Of a stretch of 64,000 bases of DNA, positions 53,141-61,942 are shown one piece after another. A program made the position numbers and the translations under genes. Source of the DNA: Clostridiales bacterium (GTDB taxonomy: Bacteria > Bacillota > Clostridia > Lachnospirales > Lachnospiraceae); the NCBI GenBank assembly GCA_018369015.1, contig JAGZDD010000001.1:33692-97691 (forward strand), in the 5' to 3' direction. The notes beneath the pieces were generated by a model, which saw only the letters and a program-made list of their open reading frames with translations, did not search any database and was not told the DNA's origin. Within the stretch, counting starts at the first letter, position 1, and each line of letters begins with the position of its first letter.

Positions 53141-54751
53141 TGATCACTTATACGAATCCTATTTTAAGGGGCTTTAATCCCGATCCGAGTATATGCCGCC
53201 GGGGGGAAGATTTTTATATGACGGTCAGCTCATTTGAATATTTGCCAGGGCTGCCGATTTACCACAGCAAGGATTTAATCCACTGGGAAATGATCGGACA
53301 TGCTCTTTCAGGGCCGGAGCAGATGGAGTTTGAAAATGCTCCTACAAATTCAGGGATTTTTGCGCCTACATTCCGTTACCATGACGGATGGTTTTATATT
53401 GCCTCCACAAATGTCAGCCGCCCGGGTGCTATGACTCCCGGAGGCACAGGAAACTTTATTATACGCGCCAAGGATCCAGCCGGGGAATGGTCAAAACCGG
53501 TGTATGTTTTGCAAAACGGGATCGACCCGGATTTGTTTTTTGATGATGACGGCAGCGTTTATTTTACAAGTACAGCGGATCTTTCAGAAAACGGCGTAAA
53601 TAAATCAGGAACGCAAATGTGCCGGATTGATATTGAAACAGGTGAGAAAAAGACAGAAAGCAGGATTATTCATTATGGGTGCGGCGGCTGTTACCCTGAG
53701 GCGCCGCATATTCTTAAAAAAGACGGCTGGTATTATTTAATGCAGGCGGAAGGAGGAAACCGATACGGGCCATATGGAAACGATTGCCCGGGCGAGGGAT
53801 GTTTGGGGGCCTTATACGCCTTGCCCTCATAACCCGATTATTACGGCCAGAGATGCCAATGTTCCGCCGCTTTCCGGCATAGGACATGCGGATATGGTGC
53901 AGGCGTTGGACGGAAGCTGGTGGATAGTCTTTTTGTGCAGCCGTCTTAGTATGCCTTATTATCATCATCTTGGGCGTGAGACAGCGTTGGCTCCCATGGA
54001 ATGGGAAGATGGATGGCCTGTTGTGAATGGCGGGCGGCTTCCTGTGGATAAAATGTCTGTGGATCGGGAGCCTTTGTGGACAAATGAAGAAATGGCTGAT
54101 GATGTGGCTGTTCCCAGCCGGCATGTGGATTTTTCTAATGGTTTGCCGCGGGAATGGGTCAGTATCCGAAAATATTTTAATAGCTATGAAATATGTGAGA
54201 ATGGTATCCGGCTTAGGGGGAACCAATACTGTCTGAGCGACAGGAATACTCCGGCGTTTTTTGGACGCCGCCAGCAGGATTTTGAGTGCCGTTTGGAAAC
54301 ATGTATAAGCTTTGAACCTTTATCAGATAACGAAGAAGCAGGAATTGCGCTCATGCATCGCCATGACGGCCATTATGAGCTTGTAGTTACCCGGCGCAAT
54401 GGCGCCAGGGTACTTTTACAAAGGCGGTGTTCCGGAGATATGGTCACAGAAAAGATGATTGATATTTCCCATCTTTCAGGAAATTATCTGTGCCTGAAAA
54501 TTGTTGCAGACCGGTATAATTATGAGTTTTTTTACAAAACAGGAGAGCAGTCCGGCGGAAACTATGAAAGCATTGCAGCCGCCCAGACAAAAATGCTGTC
54601 CTCTGAAGTGGTTGGCGGATGTATGGGAACCTGGGCCGGTATTTATGCTTCCGGCAATGGCGTCGATTGCCGCAATGCCGCGCTGTTTACCTGGTTTGAG
54701 TATGAGATCCTTCCTGAAAAGCCTAAGCGTCCGATGTATGGTTTAGAATAA
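53140..54751 (+). pseudogene. GH43 beta-xylosidase/arabinofuranosidase with one-base frameshift
   Basis: Two frames together give one GH43 enzyme of about 536 residues. First frame 53140-53832 has NPILRGFNPDPSICRRGEDF (base Asp), GIDPDLFFDDDG (second Asp) and CYPEAPHI (acid Glu). The second frame, open from 53774 to 54751, continues with METIARARDVWGPYTPC and the C-terminal beta-sandwich domain typical of GH43 xylosidases. The join is at 53769-53771: GGGCCATATGG where GGGCATATGG would give the expected YGHMETIAR, so one C is extra. All catalytic residues precede the break, but loss of the C-terminal domain should inactivate the enzyme. No signal peptide, so it would act in the cytoplasm. Translationally coupled to the upstream gene by TAATG. 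Confidence 0.85.
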
Positions 54752-54810
54752 GCGCCACGGGAGTATAGATATTTACCAAAACTGGACAGATATTTACAAG
54801 AACAATTTTG

Positions 54811-54930
54811 GCGGCCATGGTACAATGTCCACGTGAAGTGGACATTGTACCGCGTTTTTCGCGCGGCGAGGGAAGCGAGCCATTCTGCTGCGCGAAAATA
54901 CGCAATGCGGCAAAGCCATACCATGGCCGC
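54811..54930. repeat. 120-bp nested inverted-repeat element
   Basis: Outer 12-bp perfect inverted repeat GCGGCCATGGTA (54811-54822) / TACCATGGCCGC (54919-54930). Inside it a 14-bp perfect stem GGTACAATGTCCAC (54819-54832) / GTGGACATTGTACC (54838-54851) with loop GTGAA overlaps the left arm, so two alternative foldings compete. The interior is rich in GCGCG. No coding potential. It fills most of the gap 54752-54965; TATAAT at 54939-54944, just after it, may be the -10 of the next gene. Confidence 0.7.
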
Positions 54931-54965
54931 TGTTATACTATAATAAATATGTGGAAGGTGAATTT

Positions 54966-56117
54966 ATGGGATTAATACAAGATACGAAAAAAGTGAGAAC
55001 TGCTATTGTCGGGTGTGGGAGTATCAGTGATATTTATTTCCAAAATATGATTCAGAGATTTCAGATTCTTGATGTTGTTAAATGCTGCTCGAAGGGCGGG
55101 AACAGCGCCGTAAAAAAGGCGGAACAGTATGGCGTAGAAAAAAGTACACTCGATGAGATTTTATCAGACCCGTCCATAGAGCTGATTGTTAATCTGACGC
55201 CGGCGCCGCAGCATTATGATATTATAAAAGCTGCTCTGGAGGCGGGAAAGCATGTTTATACAGAAAAGGTGCTGACGCCTGACCTGGACTCGGCGAAAGC
55301 TTTAATGGCTCTGGCAAAGGAAAAGGGGCTGTATCTTTGCGTTGCCCCGGATCTTTTTCTTGGCTCTGCCTGGCAGTGCGCCAGGGAACTGATTGACCGG
55401 GGGATGATCGGCGAGGTGACATCCGTACTGGCAAGTATCAATCAGAATGTGGGAGATATTTGTGAGATGTTTGGATTTGTCAATGAACCCGGCGGCGGTA
55501 TTGCTTATGATTTTGGCATTTATTTGATCTCGGCTATGGTTCATCTGCTTGGCCCGGTGGAAAGTGTCTGCGGAATGATGCAGAACCGCTTCCCTGACAG
55601 GATTTACCGGAGCGCGGCGAACCCACATTTTGGAACCGCTTATACATTTGCCAATGACAGCATGATGAGCGGAACACTGGCATTTAAGAACGGAGCTATA
55701 GGTTCAATCCATATGAACGGCACAAGTGTGAGTACACCGCTGCCTATGTTTATGGTCTATGGAACAGAAGGAATTTTATCTTTGCCAAATCCGGGGCTGT
55801 TCAGTGGGGAAGTGAAGCTGTATCGTGCCGGAAGCCTTGAGCCATCGCGTCAGATTCCGGCCCATGGCCTTGATGAAAATTCCCGCAGCGCCGGTGTTGC
55901 CGAAATGGCCTGGGCGATCCGGCAAAACCGTCCGGCCAGAGCGAGCGCTGAGTTTGGCGTACATTGCCTGGAGGCGATATGGGGACTTGAGCGCAGCAGC
56001 CGCAGCAAGTCTTTTTATACAATGACAACCTCATGTGAAAGACCCAAAGCCCTCCCAAGGGGATTTTTGGGAAAGACCTTTTTCTCTGTCGATGAGGAAG
56101 GGGCTTTAGTTTTATAA
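54966..56117 (+). CDS. Gfo/Idh/MocA family oxidoreductase
   Basis: 383 residues, paralogue of the protein at 29576. Rossmann motif AIVGCGSISDIYF; the usual EKP block reads YTEKVLTP, so the Pro is replaced by Val although Lys is kept; the D..H block reads AYDFGIYLISA with Tyr for His. Ending TMTTSCERPKALP is like the 29576 protein. ATG 54966 follows GGAAGG; GTG 54951 is an alternative with no site. Stands alone between the nested repeat and a convergent terminator. Substrate unknown, probably a sugar acid, cyclitol or keto-glycoside. Confidence 0.85.
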   Translation: MGLIQDTKKVRTAIVGCGSISDIYFQNMIQRFQILDVVKCCSKGGNSAVKKAEQYGVEKSTLDEILSDPSIELIVNLTPAPQHYDIIKAALEAGKHVYTEKVLTPDLDSAKALMALAKEKGLYLCVAPDLFLGSAWQCARELIDRGMIGEVTSVLASINQNVGDICEMFGFVNEPGGGIAYDFGIYLISAMVHLLGPVESVCGMMQNRFPDRIYRSAANPHFGTAYTFANDSMMSGTLAFKNGAIGSIHMNGTSVSTPLPMFMVYGTEGILSLPNPGLFSGEVKLYRAGSLEPSRQIPAHGLDENSRSAGVAEMAWAIRQNRPARASAEFGVHCLEAIWGLERSSRSKSFYTMTTSCERPKALPRGFLGKTFFSVDEEGALVL

Positions 56118-56135
56118 AATGTGTGAAAATACAGA

Positions 56136-56168
56136 AACAGCGCCCTGCTAAAATGACAGGGCGCTGTT
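56136..56168. terminator. Bidirectional terminator between convergent genes
   Basis: Perfect 12-bp stem AACAGCGCCCTG (56136-56147) / CAGGGCGCTGTT (56157-56168) with T-rich sequence on both sides (CTTCTCG on plus, TCTGTATTTT on minus). Serves the genes ending at 56117 and 56221. Confidence 0.75.
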
Positions 56169-56220
56169 CTTCTCGATTATCCGATCGAAGGCGCGTTTGG
56201 CCTTCACAGATTATGCGGCA

Positions 56221-57879
56221 CTATTTATTTGCGGCGATCCATTCGTCCAGCTGCCTCTGGGCCTCGTCCACAATTTTCTGGGCGCCGGAGGCGTTAAGCT
56301 TTTCAATAAATTTTGGAAGCTCTGTTTCGGGGTCAACAGTACCGTTCTCAAGAGCTGCCTTGAACTCCTCAATGACATTGGTTGTGGCTGTCAGTTCATT
56401 TTGAAGCGATGTGGTGTCTAATGTAAACCCAAGATACGGCGATGTTTCGGCATTATTCATGGCCTCTAACTGTTGCTGGCGCATATCTGGGGAAGTACCC
56501 TTCCACGGAAGGATGGAAAAGTTATCGCCATATAGGAAATCTACTGTGTGATACTGGCAGGAGGAAACATCCTGGCCTTGGATATAATCCGCAGTACCGT
56601 CTTCAAGCACCTGATAATGGACGCCCTCAACGCCCCAGGCCAGAAGGTTATTAATATCTGCATTGGAAAACATGAGGTTGAGGAACTTCATGGCCGCGTC
56701 AGGATTTTTTGATGTTGTCGGGATTCTCCATGTAAATACGTTGCAGCTTCCGGTACTGATAGGAATCGGATTGAGCTCCACCACTGTCAGATCGTATCCT
56801 GTTGTTGTTCTTTTTGCGTCCGGGCTGTCCACGCCGCCTTTGTAGATCATGGAGAATACAACGCCGGAGCGGATCAGAGTATCTGCGTCGTCTGTTGTTG
56901 TTGCCGAATCCTTGTAAATATAGCCTTTTTCATACCATTCTCTTGCAAGCATACAGGAATTTTTGTAGGCTTCGGACGCATAGTGGTTGTAAACGGTTGG
57001 CGTATCTGAAGAATAATCAACAGCGACAAGATAGTTATTATCCCCAAGAGAGTCATAAATAGCCGCATCTTCCTTTGCCGCTCCCATATCAACATAGGCC
57101 GGAGAGAAAATAGAACCGCCCATGCCTGCGGACACGGGGCTCATTGTCGGCTCTTTTTCAAGGATGACGTCATAAATAGGCTCTAAATCCTGCATACATG
57201 TCACCTGTTTTGCCTGCTCTAAAAGCCCGTGTTTCTCAAGAATATCTGTGCGCATGGCAACAAGTGTGGAGGCGGCTTTATTAAAATATGTCGTCAGGCT
57301 GTAAATATTCCCGTTCATTTTTGTCGCATTTATCAGATCGCCTAAGTTGGCTTTTGTATCCTGGCCGTATTCTTCAAGCAGGTCATTTAATGGAAGAAGC
57401 TGGTTTTGTGAGCACATAGAGCTAAATGAAGATGAACCGCTCGGATAGGTGACAAGGACATCCAGGTCTTCATTGCTTGTAATCATCAGGTTGAGCTGTT
57501 GGGCGTAGCTGCCGATTTCAATGGCCTTTAAAGTAACATGGACGCCGATCTGCTTTTCACTGATAGCATTAATGCCGTCCTCAACCTCCTTTGCCGCGTT
57601 TTGGTTAACGTTGCCGATGATGGGATAGGCCATAATAATTTCCTCGATTTCGCCGTCATAGTCGGTGACGCTGGTGTCTGTCTCTGATAAAGAACCTGAT
57701 TCTCCCACGGCCGGGTCTGTGGAGCCAGCCGCATTTTTGCTGCCGGCAGAAGAACTGTCAGCGCCGCTGCCCTGGCCAGCTTCCTGCTTTTGGCCGCTTT
57801 CAGAATTTCCGCAGCCACCAAGGCATGTCAGAACCAGCCCCATAGTTAATGCATATGCTGCAAGTCTTTTGAACCTCAT
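56221..57879 (-). CDS. LipO-type sugar-binding lipoprotein of the AtuA/CocE operon
   Basis: 552 residues. Signal sequence RLAAYALTMGLVLTCLGG with lipobox LGGC; Gly/Ser/Ala-rich linker; LipO-type body with MKFLNLMFSNADINNLLAWG and ending AQRQLDEWIA. ATG 57879 follows GGGAGG. It lies 34 bases after the CocE-type hydrolase gene and is the last gene of a four-gene minus-strand operon. There are no permease genes beside it, so like 49903 and 51515 it would need to share permeases. Its ligand is presumably the compound processed by the hydrolase and the AtuA-type protein. Confidence 0.88.
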   Translation of the reverse strand: MRFKRLAAYALTMGLVLTCLGGCGNSESGQKQEAGQGSGADSSSAGSKNAAGSTDPAVGESGSLSETDTSVTDYDGEIEEIIMAYPIIGNVNQNAAKEVEDGINAISEKQIGVHVTLKAIEIGSYAQQLNLMITSNEDLDVLVTYPSGSSSFSSMCSQNQLLPLNDLLEEYGQDTKANLGDLINATKMNGNIYSLTTYFNKAASTLVAMRTDILEKHGLLEQAKQVTCMQDLEPIYDVILEKEPTMSPVSAGMGGSIFSPAYVDMGAAKEDAAIYDSLGDNNYLVAVDYSSDTPTVYNHYASEAYKNSCMLAREWYEKGYIYKDSATTTDDADTLIRSGVVFSMIYKGGVDSPDAKRTTTGYDLTVVELNPIPISTGSCNVFTWRIPTTSKNPDAAMKFLNLMFSNADINNLLAWGVEGVHYQVLEDGTADYIQGQDVSSCQYHTVDFLYGDNFSILPWKGTSPDMRQQQLEAMNNAETSPYLGFTLDTTSLQNELTATTNVIEEFKAALENGTVDPETELPKFIEKLNASGAQKIVDEAQRQLDEWIAANK

Positions 57880-57913
57880 AATAATACCTCCCTGTAAATC
57901 GTTTTTTCATTAA

Positions 57914-59602
57914 TTAATTGATGATTGGAATATTTAATACGGAAGGCGTTTTCCCTCCGCTATAAATCGTTTGCCGCGCTTTTTTTGCCTTAGTCTGGAG
58001 CGACCAGATTCCCGGCGTATTCGTATGGATACTGTATTGCGGGAAGTCTGAGGACGACACATCTAACCGTATGCGGGAGCCTTTTTTGATTTCCCATGCA
58101 ATATCCCACGTATCAATGTTTATTTTGACGACTGTATCCGGCACATAGTCCTGGCGGTTTGCAGAATGTTCCCGATAGGCAAGAGTTGTTATGCCGGAAC
58201 GGATATTATAAGCGCTGCCATCTTCAAAAACTTCCATAACTTTCAGTGAAAATGAAGTGTCCCTGGCATCGGAGCTGACATAGAGGTCTGCGTTTATTTG
58301 GCCGACGATGAGTGTATCTTTTGTAAAAGGCTCCGAAAGAAAGGAAATAACATCTTCCCGGTAATTCATTTCGGGCTGCTTTAAGCTCCCGATAGCCTCG
58401 CTGCTTGAAAAGCAGGATTCAGCGCCGTGGGAAGGCAGGGGATTGTCGGGATCGTAAATAAATTCTGTATGGCCTGTATCGGCTGTTTCTGTGGCAAGGA
58501 CATATTTTTTTGCGTCCAGATAGAGTTTAAGACAGTCATTGGATTTTGGCCATTCTTCTTGTGCAAGCCATTGATCCCGGCCGATGACATAGAGTGAAAC
58601 CCCGTGTTTTGGTGCTTCTTTCTTTTTTAAAAGCTGCTCGAACCAGTAAAATACCGGTAAGATAGAGGCATTGTCAAGGTGCTGGCACAAATGGCCGGAG
58701 AGCGCCGGTTCCATGCCATGCTTCCATGCCCCGATGCGCAAAAGGCAATGCTTTTTCACGGACTCCTCCATTTCATTATAGCCGGAAAGCGCGCTGCCAA
58801 GATGGTGGTCATACCAGCCTTCTTCGATGACTACCGGGATTTTGACTTTTGAGGGATTATTTCTTAATATGCTCCAAAAGCCCTCCTGCCAATAGCTGTC
58901 TGAAAAATCGGGGTGGGTAATAAGCTCCCGGTACCAGGGAAGCTCGGTTCCCCACAAATCGGTATCGACATGGATCTGAGGGCGGTACTTAAATGAAAGG
59001 AGCCTGTCGGCAGTGATAGGGCCTTGGGTATTCCCGGCATTTCCCATGGCCCAGGCTGTCAGTATGTCCTGGCGGAAAAGGCCGTCTTTATATGCGGAGA
59101 CAAAACGGTTCGTGCCATAGACAGACAGGTACATCCCTTTGACCTTTTCGGGAACAGCGTCAATGATGGCCCATCCGGTTAAAGCCAGGTAGGAGGCGCC
59201 GAAAAATCCAATGCTTTCGCACCAGGGCTGCTTTGCCAGCCAGTTGACAGTATCGATTCCGTCATTGCGTTCATTGACATTCGGTTCCCAGACGCCTTCG
59301 GAGCCGCCGACGCCCCGGGAGAAGGAAATGACATAAATATAGCCTCTTTGAGCAAATTCCCGGCCGCAGACTTTATAAACCGGCATGTCGTGGGGATAAC
59401 AGCTTCTCTGTAAGAGAACCGGAAGAAGGCTTCCAGATAAGGAATTGGGATAAAAAATATAAGTTTTCAGCCCGATTCCGTCGCGGGCAGGAATCATTAT
59501 CTCCGACATTTGTATATTGTCGGCGGTATATTGCCGCGGCAGCGTATCAAATTCGGACGCAATGGCCTGTGCTTTGTCAGATATATATTTACTAAAATCC
59601 AT
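57914..59602 (-). CDS. CocE/NonD family alpha/beta hydrolase (X-Pro dipeptidyl-peptidase S15-like)
   Basis: Cytoplasmic serine hydrolase, 562 residues. Catalytic Ser137 in GFFGASYLALTG, preceded by RDGIGLKTYIFYP; His probably in GAWKHGME; the C-terminal jelly-roll domain (LYVSSDARDTSFSLKVMEVFEDG) is the family's X-Pro_C part. Relatives cleave esters such as cocaine, glutaryl-7-ACA or X-Pro peptides. ATG 59602 follows AGAGAGG. Placed between AtuA-like genes and a sugar-binding lipoprotein, it may remove an acyl group from an acylated glycoside or terpenoid; this is inference. Confidence 0.85.
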   Translation of the reverse strand: MDFSKYISDKAQAIASEFDTLPRQYTADNIQMSEIMIPARDGIGLKTYIFYPNSLSGSLLPVLLQRSCYPHDMPVYKVCGREFAQRGYIYVISFSRGVGGSEGVWEPNVNERNDGIDTVNWLAKQPWCESIGFFGASYLALTGWAIIDAVPEKVKGMYLSVYGTNRFVSAYKDGLFRQDILTAWAMGNAGNTQGPITADRLLSFKYRPQIHVDTDLWGTELPWYRELITHPDFSDSYWQEGFWSILRNNPSKVKIPVVIEEGWYDHHLGSALSGYNEMEESVKKHCLLRIGAWKHGMEPALSGHLCQHLDNASILPVFYWFEQLLKKKEAPKHGVSLYVIGRDQWLAQEEWPKSNDCLKLYLDAKKYVLATETADTGHTEFIYDPDNPLPSHGAESCFSSSEAIGSLKQPEMNYREDVISFLSEPFTKDTLIVGQINADLYVSSDARDTSFSLKVMEVFEDGSAYNIRSGITTLAYREHSANRQDYVPDTVVKINIDTWDIAWEIKKGSRIRLDVSSSDFPQYSIHTNTPGIWSLQTKAKKARQTIYSGGKTPSVLNIPIIN

Positions 59603-59647
59603 ATGAAAAACCTCTCTTAATATTCGTTTAATAGTTTGACTGTTAAG

Positions 59648-59974
59648 CTATTCATTCGATTCATGTTTTATATCTTCAAGCTCCATTTCCAGAAGGGCAA
59701 AGCCCAGGGTCTTTCCATGCATGTCTACCGCAAGGGAGCGGGTAACGCCGCCGCCCAGGGCGTCCTCCATGACAAAATTCAAGGCGTAAATGTTAGGCAA
59801 TTCATAGCGCGTGACCTTACCGTGGACAATTTCCCGGAAGTAATTAGCGACAGCTTCCTCAGTGACCTTTTCTTTAATAAGAGGGAAATCCTCTTTTTTG
59901 TAGGCAATAACGGAAATGACGGAGATATTTCCTTTATCTCCGGTTCTTGAATGGGCAATTTCCCGAAGCTTCAT
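59648..59974 (-). CDS. AtuA-like small protein (ferredoxin-fold domain)
   Basis: 108 residues. The opening MKLREIAHSRTGDKGNISVI is the hallmark of the C-terminal AtuA-like domain that in other bacteria is fused to the larger AtuA/DUF1446 domain. Later blocks: NFVMEDALGGGVTRSLAVD. It starts three bases after the stop of the DUF1446 gene and would form its second subunit. Biochemical role of this domain is unknown; genetics in pseudomonads links AtuA to acyclic terpene (citronellol/geraniol) use. Confidence 0.85.
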   Translation of the reverse strand: MKLREIAHSRTGDKGNISVISVIAYKKEDFPLIKEKVTEEAVANYFREIVHGKVTRYELPNIYALNFVMEDALGGGVTRSLAVDMHGKTLGFALLEMELEDIKHESNE

Positions 59975-59977
59975 TTA

Positions 59978-61327
59978 TTACACCTCCATATAGCTGACTT
60001 TTATTGAAATATCCTCGCGGGGAACGAGAATCGACGCAATGGAAATAATTTCGCGCACGGATTTTACCGCCCCGCCGCCCCCAGCCGGGCCATTGGTGTA
60101 TAACGCTTCTACTTCATTTCCGATCATGCGGGCGCTGTGCGCGTCCTTTGTGCGGGCGGCAACCCGCAGCCGGATTTCCATTGGCGGATATACAGACATA
60201 TTCTGGCTAATCTGTGAACCGTAAAGCGAATTTACGCCCATTTCGTCAATGCGCAGCTCTTCATATTTACATCCGGTCAGTGTAAGGCGTTTTCGTATAA
60301 TTTCTCCCGCCAGCCGGGCGCGGGCCAATGCGGTGGCGCCGCCGTAGCTGATTTGCCCTTCTCCGATATAGCAATCCTTGTAGCCAATGCTTACCTTGTA
60401 CATGCCATTGTGCTTACGTCCTGTAACGCCGTGGATGCTGACCCGGTCGGGCCCCTCCTGGGCTACGCTGACCTGGCTGAAATCAGCAATACAATCCGGT
60501 GTAAAATAGCTTGAGGGATCCTGGATCTCATAAAGAATCTGCTCTTTGCATGTCATTTCGCTGACGACGCCCCCCGTATTTTCAAGTTTGGTGATTATAA
60601 GGCTCCCATCCTCAGAAAATTCTGCGATGGGAAATCCAAGATCCCAGAGATCCTTTACGTCCTTATAGCCAGGGTCACAAAAGTAACCGCCAGTTACCTG
60701 GCCGGCACATTCCAGCAGATGTCCGGCGATCGTCGCTTTGCCAAGGCTGTCATAATCATCGAAGCTGTACCCAAATTCATAAACAAGAGGTCCGACCACA
60801 AGCGCCGGGTCTGCTACACGGCCGGTAATAATAATATCTGCACCGTTTTCCAGCGCTGTGACAATTCCCTGAGCGCCGATATAGGCATTGGCAGAAATTT
60901 TTGTGCCTTTAAGCTCCTTGAGCGGGGCGCCGGTTTCTATGACGGTATTATTCTGATAACGCTCTAATTGGCCGGAAATATCATCTCCGGTAACGGCGGC
61001 GATTTTAAGCCCATGAACGCCCATGGCATTGGCCATATCGACGGCTTTTCTCATGGCGGACAAAGGGTTTGCCGCGCCCATATTTGTGATAACCTTGACC
61101 CGGCGCTTACTAAGAGTTTTCAAAATATGTTCCATACGGTACTCAAATAAATCATTATAGCCTTTGGTTTTATCCTTCAGCTTTTGAAGCTGCGCAAGGG
61201 CAATCGTTCTTTCTGCCAGACATTCAAAAATAATATAATCCAGGTTCCCGCGCTCCATAAGCTCAATCGCCGGTTCAATTCTATCTCCGCCATAGCCGGC
61301 GCCGGAACCAATACGAACTGTTTTCAT
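59978..61327 (-). CDS. Acyclic terpene utilisation AtuA-type protein (DUF1446)
   Basis: 449 residues, cytoplasmic. The opening MKTVRIGSGAGYGGDRIEPA and blocks GLKIAAVTGDDI, ADIIITGRVADPALVVGP and HLLECAGQVTGGYFCDPG are characteristic of the DUF1446 family. ATG 61327 follows AAAGGTGA; the frame extends to 61351 without a better site. First gene of the minus operon; its leader of about 280 bases contains a MITE-like element and an operator. In pseudomonads the family is required for growth on acyclic terpenes, but many homologues lie in operons without acyl-CoA carboxylases, as here, so the terpene role should not be assumed. Confidence 0.87.
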   Translation of the reverse strand: MKTVRIGSGAGYGGDRIEPAIELMERGNLDYIIFECLAERTIALAQLQKLKDKTKGYNDLFEYRMEHILKTLSKRRVKVITNMGAANPLSAMRKAVDMANAMGVHGLKIAAVTGDDISGQLERYQNNTVIETGAPLKELKGTKISANAYIGAQGIVTALENGADIIITGRVADPALVVGPLVYEFGYSFDDYDSLGKATIAGHLLECAGQVTGGYFCDPGYKDVKDLWDLGFPIAEFSEDGSLIITKLENTGGVVSEMTCKEQILYEIQDPSSYFTPDCIADFSQVSVAQEGPDRVSIHGVTGRKHNGMYKVSIGYKDCYIGEGQISYGGATALARARLAGEIIRKRLTLTGCKYEELRIDEMGVNSLYGSQISQNMSVYPPMEIRLRVAARTKDAHSARMIGNEVEALYTNGPAGGGGAVKSVREIISIASILVPREDISIKVSYMEV

Positions 61328-61366
61328 AGATGTCACCTTTCTTTGAATCATAGGGAGTATATTTCC

Positions 61367-61477
61367 GTAACTATTCAGCCATGCGGCTGGTGATACGCCA
61401 TAATCGAGGATTCAGCCTTGTTGGCAGCATAAGCAGCGTTAGCTGCGTGAATCCGAGATGCATGGCTGAATAGTTAC
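61367..61477. repeat. 111-bp MITE-like element with 17-bp perfect terminal inverted repeats
   Basis: Left end GTAACTATTCAGCCATG (61367-61383) is the exact reverse complement of the right end (61461-61477). The interior shares TAATCGAGGATTCAGCC, TTGTTGGC and GCAGCGTTAGCTGCGTGAATCCGAGATG with the element at 61672-61790. No open frame. It lies in the untranslated leader of the AtuA-type gene. Confidence 0.85.
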
Positions 61478-61582
61478 ATATTTCCCGGCGATTAATACCG
61501 GGGGAGTTGACTTGGCCATGCTATTCAAAAAAGCCTGCCGTTATACGGTTTGCTTATGATGGCGAAATATTAACTCAATATA

Positions 61583-61642
61583 GTATAACGTTATACCAAC
61601 ATTTCATAAATATAGTATAACGTTATACTAATATAAAGTCAA
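61583..61642 (-). promoter_or_regulatory. Operator-covered promoter of the AtuA/CocE operon
   Basis: On the minus strand: TTGACT (61642-61637), 17 bases, TATACT (61619-61614). The -10 and spacer are covered by a perfect palindrome AGTATAACGTTATACT (61614-61629; 18 bp with flanking TA). A second copy, GTATAACGTTATAC (61583-61596), begins about 10 bases past the start point, 33 bases centre to centre. Two identical operators, one on the -10 and one downstream, are typical of a dimeric repressor (TetR, MarR or GntR type). The repressor gene is not in the window. Confidence 0.8.
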
Positions 61643-61671
61643 TAACATTTATAAAATTTTAGATTTTTTTA

Positions 61672-61790
61672 GTAACTATTCAGCCCTTCTCAGACATAGG
61701 GTGTTTAGCCTGAATCGAGGATTCAGCCTTGTTGGCGGCGGTGAGCAGCGTTAGCTGCGTGAATCCGAGATGGCATGGCTGAATAGATAC
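61672..61790. repeat. 119-bp MITE-like element, second copy
   Basis: Begins GTAACTATTCAGCC and ends GGCTGAATAGATAC, a terminal inverted repeat with one mismatch, and shares most of its interior with the element at 61367. It ends the region upstream of the -35 of the AtuA promoter by 30 bases, so the promoter lies between two copies. Confidence 0.8.
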
Positions 61791-61890
61791 TGTTCGCAGG
61801 ATACCTGTGAACAGCATCTAACTATTTTAGTAATTATGCAGGGGGGCAGTGCGTGCTGCATTGACCAGGAGTAAAACGTAGAACTATTGC

Positions 61891-61940
61891 AAAAACCCCC
61901 GCGGTAAATTGATATGATACCAAATTGCCACGGGGGTTTT
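61891..61940. terminator. Terminator after the TlpA-type gene
   Basis: Arms AAAAACCCCCGCGGTAAATT (61891-61910) and CAAATTGCCACGGGGGTTTT (61921-61940) form a long stem with few mismatches, with T runs on both strands. It ends the minus-strand redox operon. Confidence 0.85.
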
Positions 61941-61942
61941 GA

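Noticed and set aside
53714..54226. 170-residue minus-strand frame opposite GH43
   Set aside because: The plus strand carries conserved GH43 sequence in both frames across this stretch; the antisense frame is a shadow.
61580..61630. CRISPR-like repeat pair
   Set aside because: Only two copies, perfectly palindromic and at a promoter; fits operators, not a CRISPR array, and no cas genes are present.
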